Numbered from the stretch's first letter, positions 26,562 through 36,505 are shown. The stretch: 64,000 nt of DNA from Roseibium sp. MMSF_3544 (GCF_030732845.1 NZ_JASHKA010000005.1:1-64000); one strand, 5' to 3'. Notes: a model not told the origin generated them from the sequence alone. Numbers and translations: made by a program.

Positions 26562-29500
26562 ATGAAATTCTGGCTCGGAATAACTGCAATTGTGATCGGC
26601 ATTATTGCCCTTATCGCCCTTATCTGGTTCGGCGGGCCGTTTCTTGCCATCGCGGGTGTGCGTCCGTTCGAACCGCTCTGGGTGAGATTGCTTCTGGCGT
26701 TTCTCATTCTGGCGACCATTGGTGGCTGGACGGCTTACAGGATCTACAAGCGCATTGCGGCCAATCGGGCACTGGAACAAGAAATCCTTCAGCCCAAGGC
26801 CAGTGAGGAAGATCTTCAGATCATGTCGGAGCGCATGAAAGATGCGCTGAAGACACTCAAGACTGCCAGCGGCAATACGCGGACCTATCTCTACGATTTG
26901 CCTTGGTATCTGATGATCGGTCCTCCCGGCTCCGGGAAAACCACGGCGCTGATGCATTCCGGTCTGAAATTCGCCAATTCCAGAGGCAAGGGTGAAGCCC
27001 AGAAGCTCGAAGGCCTTGGCGGCACGCGCTACTGCGACTGGTGGTTTGCGGAAAACGCGGTTCTGATCGATACCGCGGGCCGGTATACGACGCAGGATTC
27101 CGACGAGGAACACGACAGCGAATCCTGGCTCGGTTTCCTAAAGATCCTGCGCAAGGCCAGACCGCGCCAACCTGTCAACGGCGTGATGGTTTCCATCAGT
27201 CTAGAAGACCTGATGACGCTTTCCGATGCGGAGTTGAAGCTCCATACGGACGCGATCCGGGCTCGGCTGATTGAACTCTACAAAACGCTGAAGATCGACT
27301 TTCCGGTCTATGTGATTTTCACCAAGGCCGACACGATTGCGGGCTTCATGGAGTTCTTCGGCTCCTATCCGGAGAGCCGGCGCAATCTCGTCTGGGGCGC
27401 GACCTTCCAGACGCGCGAAAAAAACAAGAACATGGTCGCCGAAACGCCGGCGGAGTTCGATCTGCTGATCGAGCGTCTCAATGAGGAAATGGCCGACAGA
27501 CTTCAGGAAGAACCCGACCCAAGGGCACGCCTGATGCTCTACGGTTTCCCGACGCAGGTGGCCGCACTCAAGGATCGCATTACCGGTTTTCTGAACGCCA
27601 TTTTCGAACCCAGCCGCTATTACCCGAACGCGGTGCTCAGAGGGTTCTATTTCACCTCCGGTACGCAAACCGGTACGGCGATCGACCGCGTCATCGGGTC
27701 AATGAAACAGGCGTTCGGCACGGCCTATCAGGCTGCAGCGCTTTCGGGTCAAGGCAAGAGCTATTTTCTGCGTGATCTGCTCACCAAGGTGATCATTGGG
27801 GAAGCCGGTTGGGTCAGTCACAATCGCCAGGCCGTGCGCATGGCAACCGCGGCACGTATTGCGGCTTATTCGGCCATTGTTTTGCTCACGCTTGGGCTCG
27901 GCAGCTTATGGGCGGTCAGCTATTTCAACAACCGCGCGCTGATCGATGAAACCGCCAAGGCCATGGCTGCCGTGCGGGCCGAAGGCGAGGGGGTGCTGGA
28001 GCAAAGGGTCGTGCGCGACGATGCCTTGCGCGATTCAGCCTACATCCTGTCGCTTCTGCGCGCGCTTCCGGCCGGCTATGACAGCCGAAACGATCCGACG
28101 CCGCTTATGGAAAAATTCGGCCTGAGCCAACGCGAACGGCTGGAAGCGGCCGGTATCACGTCCTACCGCAGCGGGCTGGAACGGCTCTTGCGGCCGCGTC
28201 TTCTGCTTCGGATCGAAGAGCAGATGACCGACGTCCTGGATAACCGGACAGGACCGGGCGGCCAGGATATCGATACTCTCTACAATCTGATCAAGCTCTA
28301 TCGCATGGTTGCCGGCGACGCGCCGGAAATCGACAAGGACCAGATCAAGAATTCCTTCCGCGCCGACTTCCTGCAAAGTTTCCCGGGACGCCAGGGAGAA
28401 GTGCTCCGCAACGAGCTGAATGCCCATATTGCCGCGATGCTGGATCTTGATTTCGGTGGCAACGTGCTAACGGACCAGCTTGACGGCGTGCTTGTAGCCG
28501 AGGTCCAGCGGGAACTGGCCAGGGTCAGCCTCGCGGAACGCGGCTACGCCTTGCTGAAATCGAGGTCGAAGGGCCTGACCAGCGAAGACTGGATCGCCGA
28601 ACAACGCGGCGGTCCGGACATGGAAACCGTGTTCGAGACGGAAAACGGCGATACGCTCGATACTGTCGTTGTCGACCGGTTTTACACCTATCCCGGCTTC
28701 CATTTGTCGGTCCTGCCAAATCTGGCAGGCATTCGCGAAGAACTCGAACGTGACAAATGGGTCTTTGGCGACATCAGCGAGGCCGATGCGTTTTCCGACC
28801 AGTACCAGTCGCTTCCCTCTGAAATCCTTGCGCTTTACACCAAGGATTACATAGCGGCCTGGGAAGGCGCGCTCAGCAACTTGAAATTCAAGTCGATGCG
28901 CAATGACAAGCCGCTCTACACGACGCTGCAGGCAGTCTCCGCGCCGACGTCGCCCGTGGTCCAGTTGCTGGAAAGCATCCGCAATGAAACCCTTTTGACG
29001 CAAGACCTCTCCGAGCAAGGCATCGCCGGTTCTCTTGGTGGCGGAAATGCCGGGGAGGCGGGAACGGAAGCCGCGCAGAAAATTTTCCAGTACTACGTTC
29101 TGGACAGGTCAGGAGGACTGAAGCGTATCGGTCTTGAAGCCGGTATCAAGGCGCTCGCGCCGGGCGGTGTGTCGAGTGCACTCGATGCCGCGACCGGCGG
29201 TGACGGCCCGGCCATCATTCCGGGCAAGGCAGTTGAGGACCATTTCCGTCCCTATCACGTGCTTGTCGAGGGGGAGAACAGCCGTAAGATCGACGCACTG
29301 CTACTCAACTTCAAGAACATCCTCGACAATCTGCTGGTCGTTGCCAACAACCCGGTCCAGAGCGAGACCGCCAATTCCAATGTGCAGATCCAGGCATCAC
29401 TTCTCAGAAGCAACGCCACGCGTTTCCCGCAACCGTTCGACAAGCTGATCCTGCAGTCGGCCAAGGAATTTGATGAGGAGTACAAGGAAACCTCGATCAC

Positions 29501-30215
29501 GCAGCTCAACGAAAAACTGAAGTCCCAGGTAGTTGAAGAGTGCCGCCGGATCGTCGCGCGCAACTATCCGTTCACGAACGGGCGGTCGGAAGTGCCGATG
29601 ACGGAGTTCGCCAAGCTCTTCTCGCCGAACGGCATCATGCAACAGTTTTTCGATCAGAACCTGAAAGCGCTCGTCGACACATCTTCTCGGCCCTGGAACT
29701 GGAAACCCGAAGTCACGCAGGCCGACCGTCTGTCCAACGCGACGTTGCGCCAATTCGAGCGTGCGGATCTCATCAAGCAGGCGTTCTTCCCGACCGGCAA
29801 CGCGTTTCCTTCTATCGGTCTGCAGGTCGTGCCAAGGGCTTTGTCCCAGCAGGCCGACGCAGCAAGCCTTGAAGTCAACGGCAATCTGGTTCTGGTCACG
29901 CGCGGCCCCGGCTTCAATGCAGACATTGAACCGCTGCCTGCAAGCTTCGATTGGCCGAGCAATACTGCCACACCGCGTGTCGTATTGGTCATTCAGCCGG
30001 AAGTTCCGGGCTACCGTTCCCGCCAGGAGGTGCATGGTGATTGGGCGTTTTACCGGTTCGTTCGCGCCAACAGGGTCAGCTCGGGCCAGAACAAATTTGT
30101 TATTCGGAAAACGCTCGGCGGAAGACAGGTTGCCTTCACGGTGACACTCCGCACAAAACCGAACCCGTTCTTCCTGTCCGCCGTCGGCGACTTTACGTGC
30201 CCGACGAGTTTCTGA
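26562..30215 (+). CDS. tssM: T6SS inner-membrane protein TssM (IcmF)
   Basis: TssM (IcmF/VasK) is the large trans-envelope strut of the T6SS membrane complex. It has 1217 residues. Two N-terminal transmembrane helices (about 5-28 and 40-60) flank a short periplasmic loop. A cytosolic domain with an intact Walker A (GPPGSGKT, 120-127) and WWFAENAVLIDTAGRY follows, so it may hydrolyse nucleotide. A third helix lies at about 433-452. The rest is the periplasmic TssM domain, ending in a beta-rich C-terminus that in other systems contacts TssJ. No TssJ gene is recognisable in the window. It lies between tssL and tagF, with ten bases to tagF. Confidence 0.97.
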   Translation: MKFWLGITAIVIGIIALIALIWFGGPFLAIAGVRPFEPLWVRLLLAFLILATIGGWTAYRIYKRIAANRALEQEILQPKASEEDLQIMSERMKDALKTLKTASGNTRTYLYDLPWYLMIGPPGSGKTTALMHSGLKFANSRGKGEAQKLEGLGGTRYCDWWFAENAVLIDTAGRYTTQDSDEEHDSESWLGFLKILRKARPRQPVNGVMVSISLEDLMTLSDAELKLHTDAIRARLIELYKTLKIDFPVYVIFTKADTIAGFMEFFGSYPESRRNLVWGATFQTREKNKNMVAETPAEFDLLIERLNEEMADRLQEEPDPRARLMLYGFPTQVAALKDRITGFLNAIFEPSRYYPNAVLRGFYFTSGTQTGTAIDRVIGSMKQAFGTAYQAAALSGQGKSYFLRDLLTKVIIGEAGWVSHNRQAVRMATAARIAAYSAIVLLTLGLGSLWAVSYFNNRALIDETAKAMAAVRAEGEGVLEQRVVRDDALRDSAYILSLLRALPAGYDSRNDPTPLMEKFGLSQRERLEAAGITSYRSGLERLLRPRLLLRIEEQMTDVLDNRTGPGGQDIDTLYNLIKLYRMVAGDAPEIDKDQIKNSFRADFLQSFPGRQGEVLRNELNAHIAAMLDLDFGGNVLTDQLDGVLVAEVQRELARVSLAERGYALLKSRSKGLTSEDWIAEQRGGPDMETVFETENGDTLDTVVVDRFYTYPGFHLSVLPNLAGIREELERDKWVFGDISEADAFSDQYQSLPSEILALYTKDYIAAWEGALSNLKFKSMRNDKPLYTTLQAVSAPTSPVVQLLESIRNETLLTQDLSEQGIAGSLGGGNAGEAGTEAAQKIFQYYVLDRSGGLKRIGLEAGIKALAPGGVSSALDAATGGDGPAIIPGKAVEDHFRPYHVLVEGENSRKIDALLLNFKNILDNLLVVANNPVQSETANSNVQIQASLLRSNATRFPQPFDKLILQSAKEFDEEYKETSITQLNEKLKSQVVEECRRIVARNYPFTNGRSEVPMTEFAKLFSPNGIMQQFFDQNLKALVDTSSRPWNWKPEVTQADRLSNATLRQFERADLIKQAFFPTGNAFPSIGLQVVPRALSQQADAASLEVNGNLVLVTRGPGFNADIEPLPASFDWPSNTATPRVVLVIQPEVPGYRSRQEVHGDWAFYRFVRANRVSSGQNKFVIRKTLGGRQVAFTVTLRTKPNPFFLSAVGDFTCPTSF

Positions 30216-30225
30216 AGGACGCTGA

Positions 30226-30909
30226 ATGGACATTCAGAACGGATATTTCGGAAAGCTGCCTGACCGGGCCGACTTTGTGATTGGGAGATGTCCGGAGGGC
30301 TTCCTGCGACATTGGGAACCGTTTTTGATGAAGGGACTTGCACAGTCGAGACAAGACTTGGGCAGCGCGTGGGAAGAAACTTATATGACCATGCCTGTCT
30401 GGCGGTTCTGGCTGGTTCCGGAGATCGAAGGCGGGACGATGCGCGACGCGGTTGCCGGCGCTCTCATGCCGAGTGTCGACAAGGTCGGGCGAAAGTTCCC
30501 GCTGACGGTTGCCTCGCCGGCCAGGACGGGAGACGACAACGGCAGACCGGAGGAGGCCTGGTATGACCGGGTCGAGACGGTTCTTCTCGACGTCCTTGAT
30601 GAGGAAAGCAGCCTCCAGGCGTTCCAACAAGCTGTCGCCACACTTGAGGACCCCTCGGCCGTCAGCGCCGATGATCCATCGCTGGCATACAGCACCCTTG
30701 CGGCGGCACCGGAAACTGATGGCAAGATCCAATCGTTTTTCTGGTGCCGGGCGGGCGACCAATTTTTTGGATTTCAGTGTTCCGGATTACCGGACGCGGA
30801 AGCATTTCGCTGGCTGCTCCTCCCTGAAGAGCATGGCGAAGACACGAGCGAAAGTGAAACGGCAGGGCACACGCATGGGCGATATCATCCGGAGGATAAT
30901 CGGACATGA
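30226..30909 (+). CDS. tagF: T6SS-associated regulator TagF
   Basis: TagF proteins repress T6SS assembly after translation; in some species the repressor is fused with PppA. The protein has 227 residues. The start is diagnostic (GYFGKLPDRADFVIGR), as is the following VWRFWLVPEIEGG and ALMPSVDKVGRKFPLTV. Its stop overlaps the pppA start by four bases (ATGA), matching the close functional link of TagF and PppA. Confidence 0.93.
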   Translation: MDIQNGYFGKLPDRADFVIGRCPEGFLRHWEPFLMKGLAQSRQDLGSAWEETYMTMPVWRFWLVPEIEGGTMRDAVAGALMPSVDKVGRKFPLTVASPARTGDDNGRPEEAWYDRVETVLLDVLDEESSLQAFQQAVATLEDPSAVSADDPSLAYSTLAAAPETDGKIQSFFWCRAGDQFFGFQCSGLPDAEAFRWLLLPEEHGEDTSESETAGHTHGRYHPEDNRT

Positions 30910-31670
30910 CACTTTCAGTGCACGAGGATTTGCAAGGATTTTCGTTCGGATTGACCCATGTCGGGCGTGTTCGCGAAGAAAACCAGGATGCCTTTTACTG
31001 CGACGAGAACAAGGGTGTCTTTGCAGTCATGGACGGAGCGGGTGGTCTGAACGGTGGAGCCATTGCCTCCGGGCTCGTGAAAGAAGCTTTGACAACGATC
31101 AGAGTGCCGCAAAATGCAGTGGATCTGCTTGATCAGTTCGAAGGCCGGGTGATCGACGCCAAAGAGCAGATCGAGAAAGCGTCTGCAAAAGCAAACGGTG
31201 CTGCGATGGGAACAACGATCGCCGCGCTTTTAACCTTCGGCTCCAATTTCGCCTGTCTGTGGGCCGGTGACAGCCGGGTCTACCGGTTCCGGGACGGGAA
31301 AATGGAGCAACTGACAACGGATCACACAGAGGCCCAGGAACTGGTCGATCAGAATGTGCTTACGGAAGAAGAAGCCAAGCTGTTTTCAAGGCGCCACGTG
31401 ATCACCCGCGCAATCGGATCCGGCGTTGACCTTGAGCTGGAGCTGGTCTCCGGAAATCTGCGGCTCGGTGATCGCTTTCTTTTGTGCTCGGATGGCTTGA
31501 CGGGGCATCTCGACGATACAGTTATTTCAACATTCATGCTGGACGGTACCAAGAAATCGGTCGCACAGGGTCTGCTGAACGGAGCACTGGACCAGGGGGG
31601 CGCAGACAACGTAACCGTGGTCGTCGTGGATATTGACCGCGTCTCTTATGATGAAGGAGAAGTCCGCTGA
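30906..31670 (+). CDS. pppA: PP2C-type Ser/Thr phosphatase PppA
   Basis: PppA removes phosphate from T6SS targets of PpkA and so switches the machine off. The 254-residue protein is a complete PP2C domain. Metal-binding acidic residues are visible in REENQDAFY, VMDGAGG, LCSDGLTGHL and GGADNVTVVVV. The second motif reads MDGAGG, close to the usual D-G-x-G. The gene overlaps tagF by four bases and ppkA by one base (TGATG), so tagF-pppA-ppkA form one translational unit. Confidence 0.95.
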   Translation: MTLSVHEDLQGFSFGLTHVGRVREENQDAFYCDENKGVFAVMDGAGGLNGGAIASGLVKEALTTIRVPQNAVDLLDQFEGRVIDAKEQIEKASAKANGAAMGTTIAALLTFGSNFACLWAGDSRVYRFRDGKMEQLTTDHTEAQELVDQNVLTEEEAKLFSRRHVITRAIGSGVDLELELVSGNLRLGDRFLLCSDGLTGHLDDTVISTFMLDGTKKSVAQGLLNGALDQGGADNVTVVVVDIDRVSYDEGEVR

Positions 31671-33562
31671 TGAATCCCGACGATCATTTGCTGCCGTCCG
31701 GGTCCAGGCTCAACAATCTTTACGAGATTGAAGAGCATATTGCCGACGGCGGTATCGGGACAGTGTATCGTGCGAGGGACGTTGAGAGCGGCGATCCGGT
31801 TGCCATCAAGGTTCTTCTTGCTCGAATGGCAAAGGATCCTCTGATCCTCGATCTTTTCAAGCGTGAAGCCAAGATCCTTCGAAAACTGAAGCACGATGCG
31901 CTGACGCAATACTTTGTTTTCGCCAAGGAGCCGACGCTCGGTGTCTATTACCTTGCGATGGAATTTGTCGCTGGTCCCTCGCTTAAGTCGCGCCTGGAAG
32001 CTGGGCCACTTGAACCGGAGGCTGTCTACCGGCTGGTCATCAGGCTCGCGTCCGCGCTTCAGGCCGTGCATGATCGGGAGGTCATCCACCGCGACCTGTC
32101 CCCGGACAATATCATTCTCCAGAACGGTGACGTTGGCCAGGCGAAAATCATCGATTTCGGTATATCGCGCGCCAATACGGCCGGACCGACAATCATCGGC
32201 GACGGCTTTGCCGGCAAGGTCAACTATGTCTCGCCGGAACAGGTCGGTCTGTTCGACGGCAAAGTGACGGCGAGAAGCGACATTTATTCGCTGGGGCTCG
32301 TCATCACCGAGGCACTGACCGGCAAACAGCCCGATATGGGGGGCACCCAGGTCGAGATGGTTGAAAAGCGGCGGGCGGTGCCGTCGCTTGAGGGGGTAGA
32401 CAACCGGTTTCGACCGCTTCTTGAAGCCATGCTTCAGCCTGAACCGGCGAACAGGCCTGCCTCCATGGCGGAGATCGCGGAATGGACGCTTGGTGCTCCT
32501 ATGCGCCAGCCGATTGAAGACAAGACAATCATCAGACCTTCGGGACCACCTCCAGAGCAGTCCGTTCTGGACCAACCTAACCAGCCGGCGCAATGGGGAC
32601 GCCGTGTGCTTGTCGCCCTGTCTCTTCTTGGATTTGCAGGAGCAGGTGCGGCGGGGGTCTATTTCCTCGTCGGACAAACGGTCCCCGACCCGAACCAGAA
32701 ACCTGTTTTGATCGCTGAGCCGCGCGAAAACGCGCCGCCGAAGCCGATCGCTCAGATCGACGATGGGGCAGAGGACGACGACGGCGGCGGCTCGACAGCC
32801 CAATCGGGTGGCTCCGGAGAGGGAACGGACGCCACTGGTAACAGCGAGGATTTGACCTCCCAAAAGGGAACCGAGATTGCTTCGCTGCCGCCCAATACCC
32901 TGGATAACGGGCAACAGCAAAATACTCCCCCCTCAACAAACCTGAGGCCGGAAGATCGTATCCGGAACTATGTGAACAACTACCAGGCGGGCGACTGTAT
33001 GTATCTGCAGCCTGTCCAGATCGCCAGCAGGTCCGCCGAAATCGAAGGCTTTGCATCCAGAACGCCGCCATTCATCACTTTCGACAGCGAGTTCACCCAG
33101 ACGCAGGGCTTTGAGGCCAAGATCCAGGTCAATCTTGTGAGCGATGCGCAATGCCCGGCGATTTCCTTTCTGAGGGCGACACCACAAGGCAATGAGCAGA
33201 CTGAACTGCGCCTTGATATGCAAAGAACGGTCATTCCGAACGGGGAAAATATGGCCGGAAGAATCTCCGGCTATGATCCCTCGACCGGTGAATTGGGTCT
33301 GATTTTCGTCACCAGCAACGGAGAAGTCGTCAATCTGTCTCCCTATTTGCAGAGCGATGACGGCGGTGCAGGATTTGTTGTCCCGCTGAACCTGAAAACA
33401 CCGTCCGACGAGACGGGGTTGATTATTTCAATGGTTGGGTCGGACATGGCTGCAAATTTGTCGAAGCGCCGGGAAAAGCAGGCAAATGCCTATTTTGAAG
33501 CCCTGCAGCAGGATCTGCCGGTCTTGCGGGCAACGGCAACGACGGTCAAAGTGGTGCCTTGA
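31670..33562 (+). CDS. ppkA: transmembrane Ser/Thr kinase PpkA with a periplasmic domain shared with the TonB-like protein
   Basis: PpkA phosphorylates T6SS regulators such as Fha. It has 630 residues. The kinase domain is at 17-275 with Gly-rich loop ADGGIGTVY, Lys47 in VAIK, catalytic Asp142 in HRDLSPDN and Asp162 in DFG, so it should be active. A single transmembrane helix lies at about 313-335, then an acidic Gly/Ser-rich linker, then a periplasmic domain (about 428-605). That domain aligns without gaps over about 62 residues with the TonB-like protein two genes downstream, including two cysteines 52 residues apart (Cys443, Cys495). It is therefore probably a sensor module specific to this locus rather than a von Willebrand-type domain as in Pseudomonas PpkA. 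Confidence 0.94.
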   Translation: MNPDDHLLPSGSRLNNLYEIEEHIADGGIGTVYRARDVESGDPVAIKVLLARMAKDPLILDLFKREAKILRKLKHDALTQYFVFAKEPTLGVYYLAMEFVAGPSLKSRLEAGPLEPEAVYRLVIRLASALQAVHDREVIHRDLSPDNIILQNGDVGQAKIIDFGISRANTAGPTIIGDGFAGKVNYVSPEQVGLFDGKVTARSDIYSLGLVITEALTGKQPDMGGTQVEMVEKRRAVPSLEGVDNRFRPLLEAMLQPEPANRPASMAEIAEWTLGAPMRQPIEDKTIIRPSGPPPEQSVLDQPNQPAQWGRRVLVALSLLGFAGAGAAGVYFLVGQTVPDPNQKPVLIAEPRENAPPKPIAQIDDGAEDDDGGGSTAQSGGSGEGTDATGNSEDLTSQKGTEIASLPPNTLDNGQQQNTPPSTNLRPEDRIRNYVNNYQAGDCMYLQPVQIASRSAEIEGFASRTPPFITFDSEFTQTQGFEAKIQVNLVSDAQCPAISFLRATPQGNEQTELRLDMQRTVIPNGENMAGRISGYDPSTGELGLIFVTSNGEVVNLSPYLQSDDGGAGFVVPLNLKTPSDETGLIISMVGSDMAANLSKRREKQANAYFEALQQDLPVLRATATTVKVVP

Positions 33563-33599
33563 CCCGTTTGCTTGACCGGGACCTGACGACGTTGACCTG

Positions 33600-34022
33600 A
33601 TGAAGCGCTATACGAAACCGATCCATGTACCGCAGCCGTTGAAGCATCGCACCGCGGACAGTTCGCTGGCCTTGATCAACGTCGTCTTTTTGCTGCTGCT
33701 GTTCCTGCTCGTGTCGGGCACGCTTCGTCCGCCGCTGCCGGAAGAGTTCGAATGGGCGGAGACGATCTCTGAGGACGGAAGGGGAGACATTCAGAACAGC
33801 CTTGTTCTGTCGCGAACCGGTGCCGTTTGGTTCGATGGCAATGCGCTCGAAGATGAAGACCTCGAAACAACGCTCGCTGACCTCGCTCAAACCCGGGACA
33901 GCTTGTCGGTGCAGGTGGATCGCAGAGCGAAGATGGAAGCCGTTGCGATGCTCGCGAAACAGCTTCAATCGGCAGGTATCAAACAGCTGAGTTTCGTCAC
34001 AATTGAAACGGATCGACCGTGA
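33600..34022 (+). CDS. ExbD-like protein lacking the proton-pathway aspartate
   Basis: A 140-residue ExbD/TolR-type protein: short cytosolic N-terminus, one transmembrane helix (about 22-42) and a periplasmic domain. ExbD/TolR proteins carry one essential Asp in this helix for proton flow. Here the equivalent position is Asn27 (codon AAC at 33678-33680, context LALINVVFLLLLFLLV), whereas the second ExbD of this locus keeps Asp21. The gene lies 37 bases after ppkA and overlaps the TonB-like gene by four bases (GTGA). It probably pairs with the other ExbD or acts as a structural subunit. The family call is firm; an inactive-subunit role is inferred. Confidence 0.82.
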   Translation: MKRYTKPIHVPQPLKHRTADSSLALINVVFLLLLFLLVSGTLRPPLPEEFEWAETISEDGRGDIQNSLVLSRTGAVWFDGNALEDEDLETTLADLAQTRDSLSVQVDRRAKMEAVAMLAKQLQSAGIKQLSFVTIETDRP

Positions 34023-35842
34023 CGACCGCCGTCTACAATCAAACCGGCGAAGCGCGGATACCCGCCTATGTCTGGACGGCGGGGCTGGGCTTGTCGGTCG
34101 GGGCCCACCTTGCGGTGGTCATTTACGGGCTGCCCTATTTGTCGTGGGATACGGAGCAGCTTCCCGAACCGGCTGCGACCGAAATCACCATCGAGAGCAA
34201 TGATCTGAATTTTGAAACCGCGGCGGTCGTGGAGTCGGTCGCTGCAGAAACCGCAACGCCGGATGCTGTCGCGGTTCCACCTTCTGAAGCAGTACCGGTA
34301 CCCGTCGAACCGTTGCCGAGCGTTGAAACGGTACCCGATTCAAGCGATGTCCTGACACCGGCAGAAACCGTCGCGGCAAATCCGGAAACCGTGCTGCCTG
34401 ACCAGGTTGAAACCAGTCAGGTGGAGCCGGGCGCGGCTGTTTTGCCGGAGCGTATCGAAACGAGCGAGGCCCAAGCCGTTCCTCAATCAGCCGCTGAGCC
34501 CCTCACAAGCGCGGCCGCTGAACAGGTTGTTGCAACAGCGCCGGAAACCGCAGCCGTTGCGCCGAGCCAATCAGTGGCCGTCAGCGTCGCTCCGCCTGTA
34601 AGCACTGTTGTCGTCGGTAAAGAGATCGAACCTGCGGCCGTCCAGCAGGTGCCTGAAACCCCCACGGTCGTGACTGCGCAGCCGTCAACCGCGATTGTAC
34701 TACCTTCAACGGTCCCAACCGATGATGAAGGGATCGTGGTCGTGACCGCACCGGCGACGACGGCTCAGCCGACAAACACCACGCAAACCCAGGCAGAAAC
34801 GGCCAATGTGAGCTCGGTAACTCCCGTCCAGTCCGTTGAGCAGGCGTCAAGCCCGGTTGCAGTGGCCCCCGGATCGGTTGTCGCTCCGGTGACTGCCGCA
34901 CCTGCGACCGCCCCGTCCGTTGCCGTTTCCAGCAGTTCTCAGGTCAGTACCGTGACTTCTGTTACGGCGCCGGTGGTCACGTCGAACACGCTGCAGGTCG
35001 AAGCCGGATCAGTGCAGGCGGTTGATCCGGTCGAAGAGCAGATTGCGGCGATACGGCCGTCTGAAATAGGTTTGCCGTCAATCGAGCCGAGCGATCCCGA
35101 TCCGTCGAATGTGCCTGCGGCGCCTGTTACCACCGACCCGGCGTCGAATGTGTCACCAACGGAAATCGCGACAATCGATCCGCTTGCGGACGTTACGGCC
35201 TATGTTTCCAGCTATAACGTTGGCGAATGCGCGCATTTGACTGTCATGTCCGCGGGGACCGACACCGCGCAGGTGACAGCCTTCGGTGCGACCATCGCGC
35301 CGTTTGTTCAGTTTGATCAGAAGTTCAAGGCCGACCAGGGCTACGAGGCTAATATTGAAGTGCGTCTCGTCACGGGACGGCAATGCGCGCTTCTGAATGC
35401 ACTCGGACCCGAAAACGGCGTCGAAGCTGCTGGCCTTGTTGAGCTGGACAACACCGTTGTGAAAAGCGGCACGCGCGTTTCTGGAGTCATCCAGCGAGAT
35501 TTGCCGATCGGTCGCATCGCACAGGCGGAAGCTGCTGGTCTTGAGCTGAACGGGAAGGGACCGCCCGAGCTCTATCTCATTGACGATGCCGGCCAGATCC
35601 ACGACGGCAGGAGTTTCGTGCGCCATGAGACAAGCACTGTGAGGGTTGGAGGGTGGCGATTTGCGGTTCCCGTGACGCTTATCTCTGGAAGTCCATCCGA
35701 GACCGCGCTGATCTTGACGGTCTGGAACCGGCCGAAGAGCAATCAGCCACCGGAGTTCAGAAGCTTGCCGGCGGATCGCATTGCAAGCGTGCTCGCTGAA
35801 CCCGGCGTTTACTCGCTGTCCGCCTTCAAGGTCTCACGTTGA
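34019..35842 (+). CDS. TonB-like envelope-spanning protein with PpkA-type C-terminal domain
   Basis: A 607-residue protein with a cytosolic N-terminus, a transmembrane helix at about 18-41 and a periplasmic stretch of roughly 340 residues rich in Val, Ala, Pro, Thr and Glu. A folded C-terminal domain spans about 388-600. Layout and gene neighbours (ExbD before it, ExbB after it) are those of TonB or TolA, but the C-terminus is not a standard TonB domain. Instead it matches the periplasmic domain of PpkA (23 of 62 identical by eye, Cys404 and Cys456 at the same 52-residue spacing). The start is GTG within the GTGA overlap. It could transmit proton-motive force to, or read, the T6SS envelope complex. 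No function is proven. Confidence 0.75.
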   Translation: MTTAVYNQTGEARIPAYVWTAGLGLSVGAHLAVVIYGLPYLSWDTEQLPEPAATEITIESNDLNFETAAVVESVAAETATPDAVAVPPSEAVPVPVEPLPSVETVPDSSDVLTPAETVAANPETVLPDQVETSQVEPGAAVLPERIETSEAQAVPQSAAEPLTSAAAEQVVATAPETAAVAPSQSVAVSVAPPVSTVVVGKEIEPAAVQQVPETPTVVTAQPSTAIVLPSTVPTDDEGIVVVTAPATTAQPTNTTQTQAETANVSSVTPVQSVEQASSPVAVAPGSVVAPVTAAPATAPSVAVSSSSQVSTVTSVTAPVVTSNTLQVEAGSVQAVDPVEEQIAAIRPSEIGLPSIEPSDPDPSNVPAAPVTTDPASNVSPTEIATIDPLADVTAYVSSYNVGECAHLTVMSAGTDTAQVTAFGATIAPFVQFDQKFKADQGYEANIEVRLVTGRQCALLNALGPENGVEAAGLVELDNTVVKSGTRVSGVIQRDLPIGRIAQAEAAGLELNGKGPPELYLIDDAGQIHDGRSFVRHETSTVRVGGWRFAVPVTLISGSPSETALILTVWNRPKSNQPPEFRSLPADRIASVLAEPGVYSLSAFKVSR

Positions 35843-36505
35843 CGGCGCCGGACTTGCAGCACCGGCAGTGAAAACGCCGGTCAGCAGAACTTCAAGCGCC
35901 GCACGTTCCTTTTCCAGCCGGGTTTCGAACCAGGTCACCGCGACGGAAACGGGGATAGCGACGGCCAGCCCGCAGGCCGTGGTCAAGAGAGCAACCCAGA
36001 TGCCACCTGCAAGTGTCGCCGGGTTTGCAGAAGATCCGGATTCCTGGAGCGTCTGGAAGGTGTCGATCATCCCGAGCACGGTCCCGAACAGGCCGAGCAA
36101 AGGCGCGATCTGAGTAACAAGGTCGAGGGCCTTGAGCCAGCTTGCCAGGTGAAACAGGCGGTCAGCCGCACGCGCGGAAATCTCCTCGCGCAAACGTTCC
36201 TCGCGAATATCGCGTTCCTGCGCATTCATGGGTTGCTGGTCCAGCATCTGGATCGCATCCATGGCGCCGCGCACGAGAGCGGCTGACAAGGACCTGTCTT
36301 TCAAAAGCGCCTGGGTAGCCTTGGCACGTTCTCCGGTCCGCCACAACGTAACAGCCTGCCTGACAAGAACATGACGCCCGACCCGCGCATTTGAGAACTG
36401 GAAAGCCTTTGCAAGAATGGCGGCAAGCGCAAGAACGGAGATGGCCAGGAGAACCAGAACCACCGGTCCTCCAAGTTCGAGCAGCGAAGAAGACGACTCA
36501 ACCAT
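35834..36505 (-). CDS. exbB: ExbB/TolQ-type proton channel protein
   Basis: A 223-residue MotA/TolQ/ExbB family protein with transmembrane helices at about 10-32, 125-150 and 165-190. The pore-lining signature is present ([20 protein letters not shown] and [17 protein letters not shown]), including the small polar residues that face the ExbD helix. The gene converges on the TonB-like gene and their ends overlap by nine bases on opposite strands. It is therefore not in the same transcript as the first ExbD. Together with two ExbD-like genes it would form one proton-driven motor. Confidence 0.9.
   Translation of the reverse strand: MVESSSSLLELGGPVVLVLLAISVLALAAILAKAFQFSNARVGRHVLVRQAVTLWRTGERAKATQALLKDRSLSAALVRGAMDAIQMLDQQPMNAQERDIREERLREEISARAADRLFHLASWLKALDLVTQIAPLLGLFGTVLGMIDTFQTLQESGSSANPATLAGGIWVALLTTACGLAVAIPVSVAVTWFETRLEKERAALEVLLTGVFTAGAASPAPST

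Noticed and set aside
31646-32920. 424-codon leftward open frame
   Set aside because: It is antisense to ppkA, whose kinase motifs are complete.
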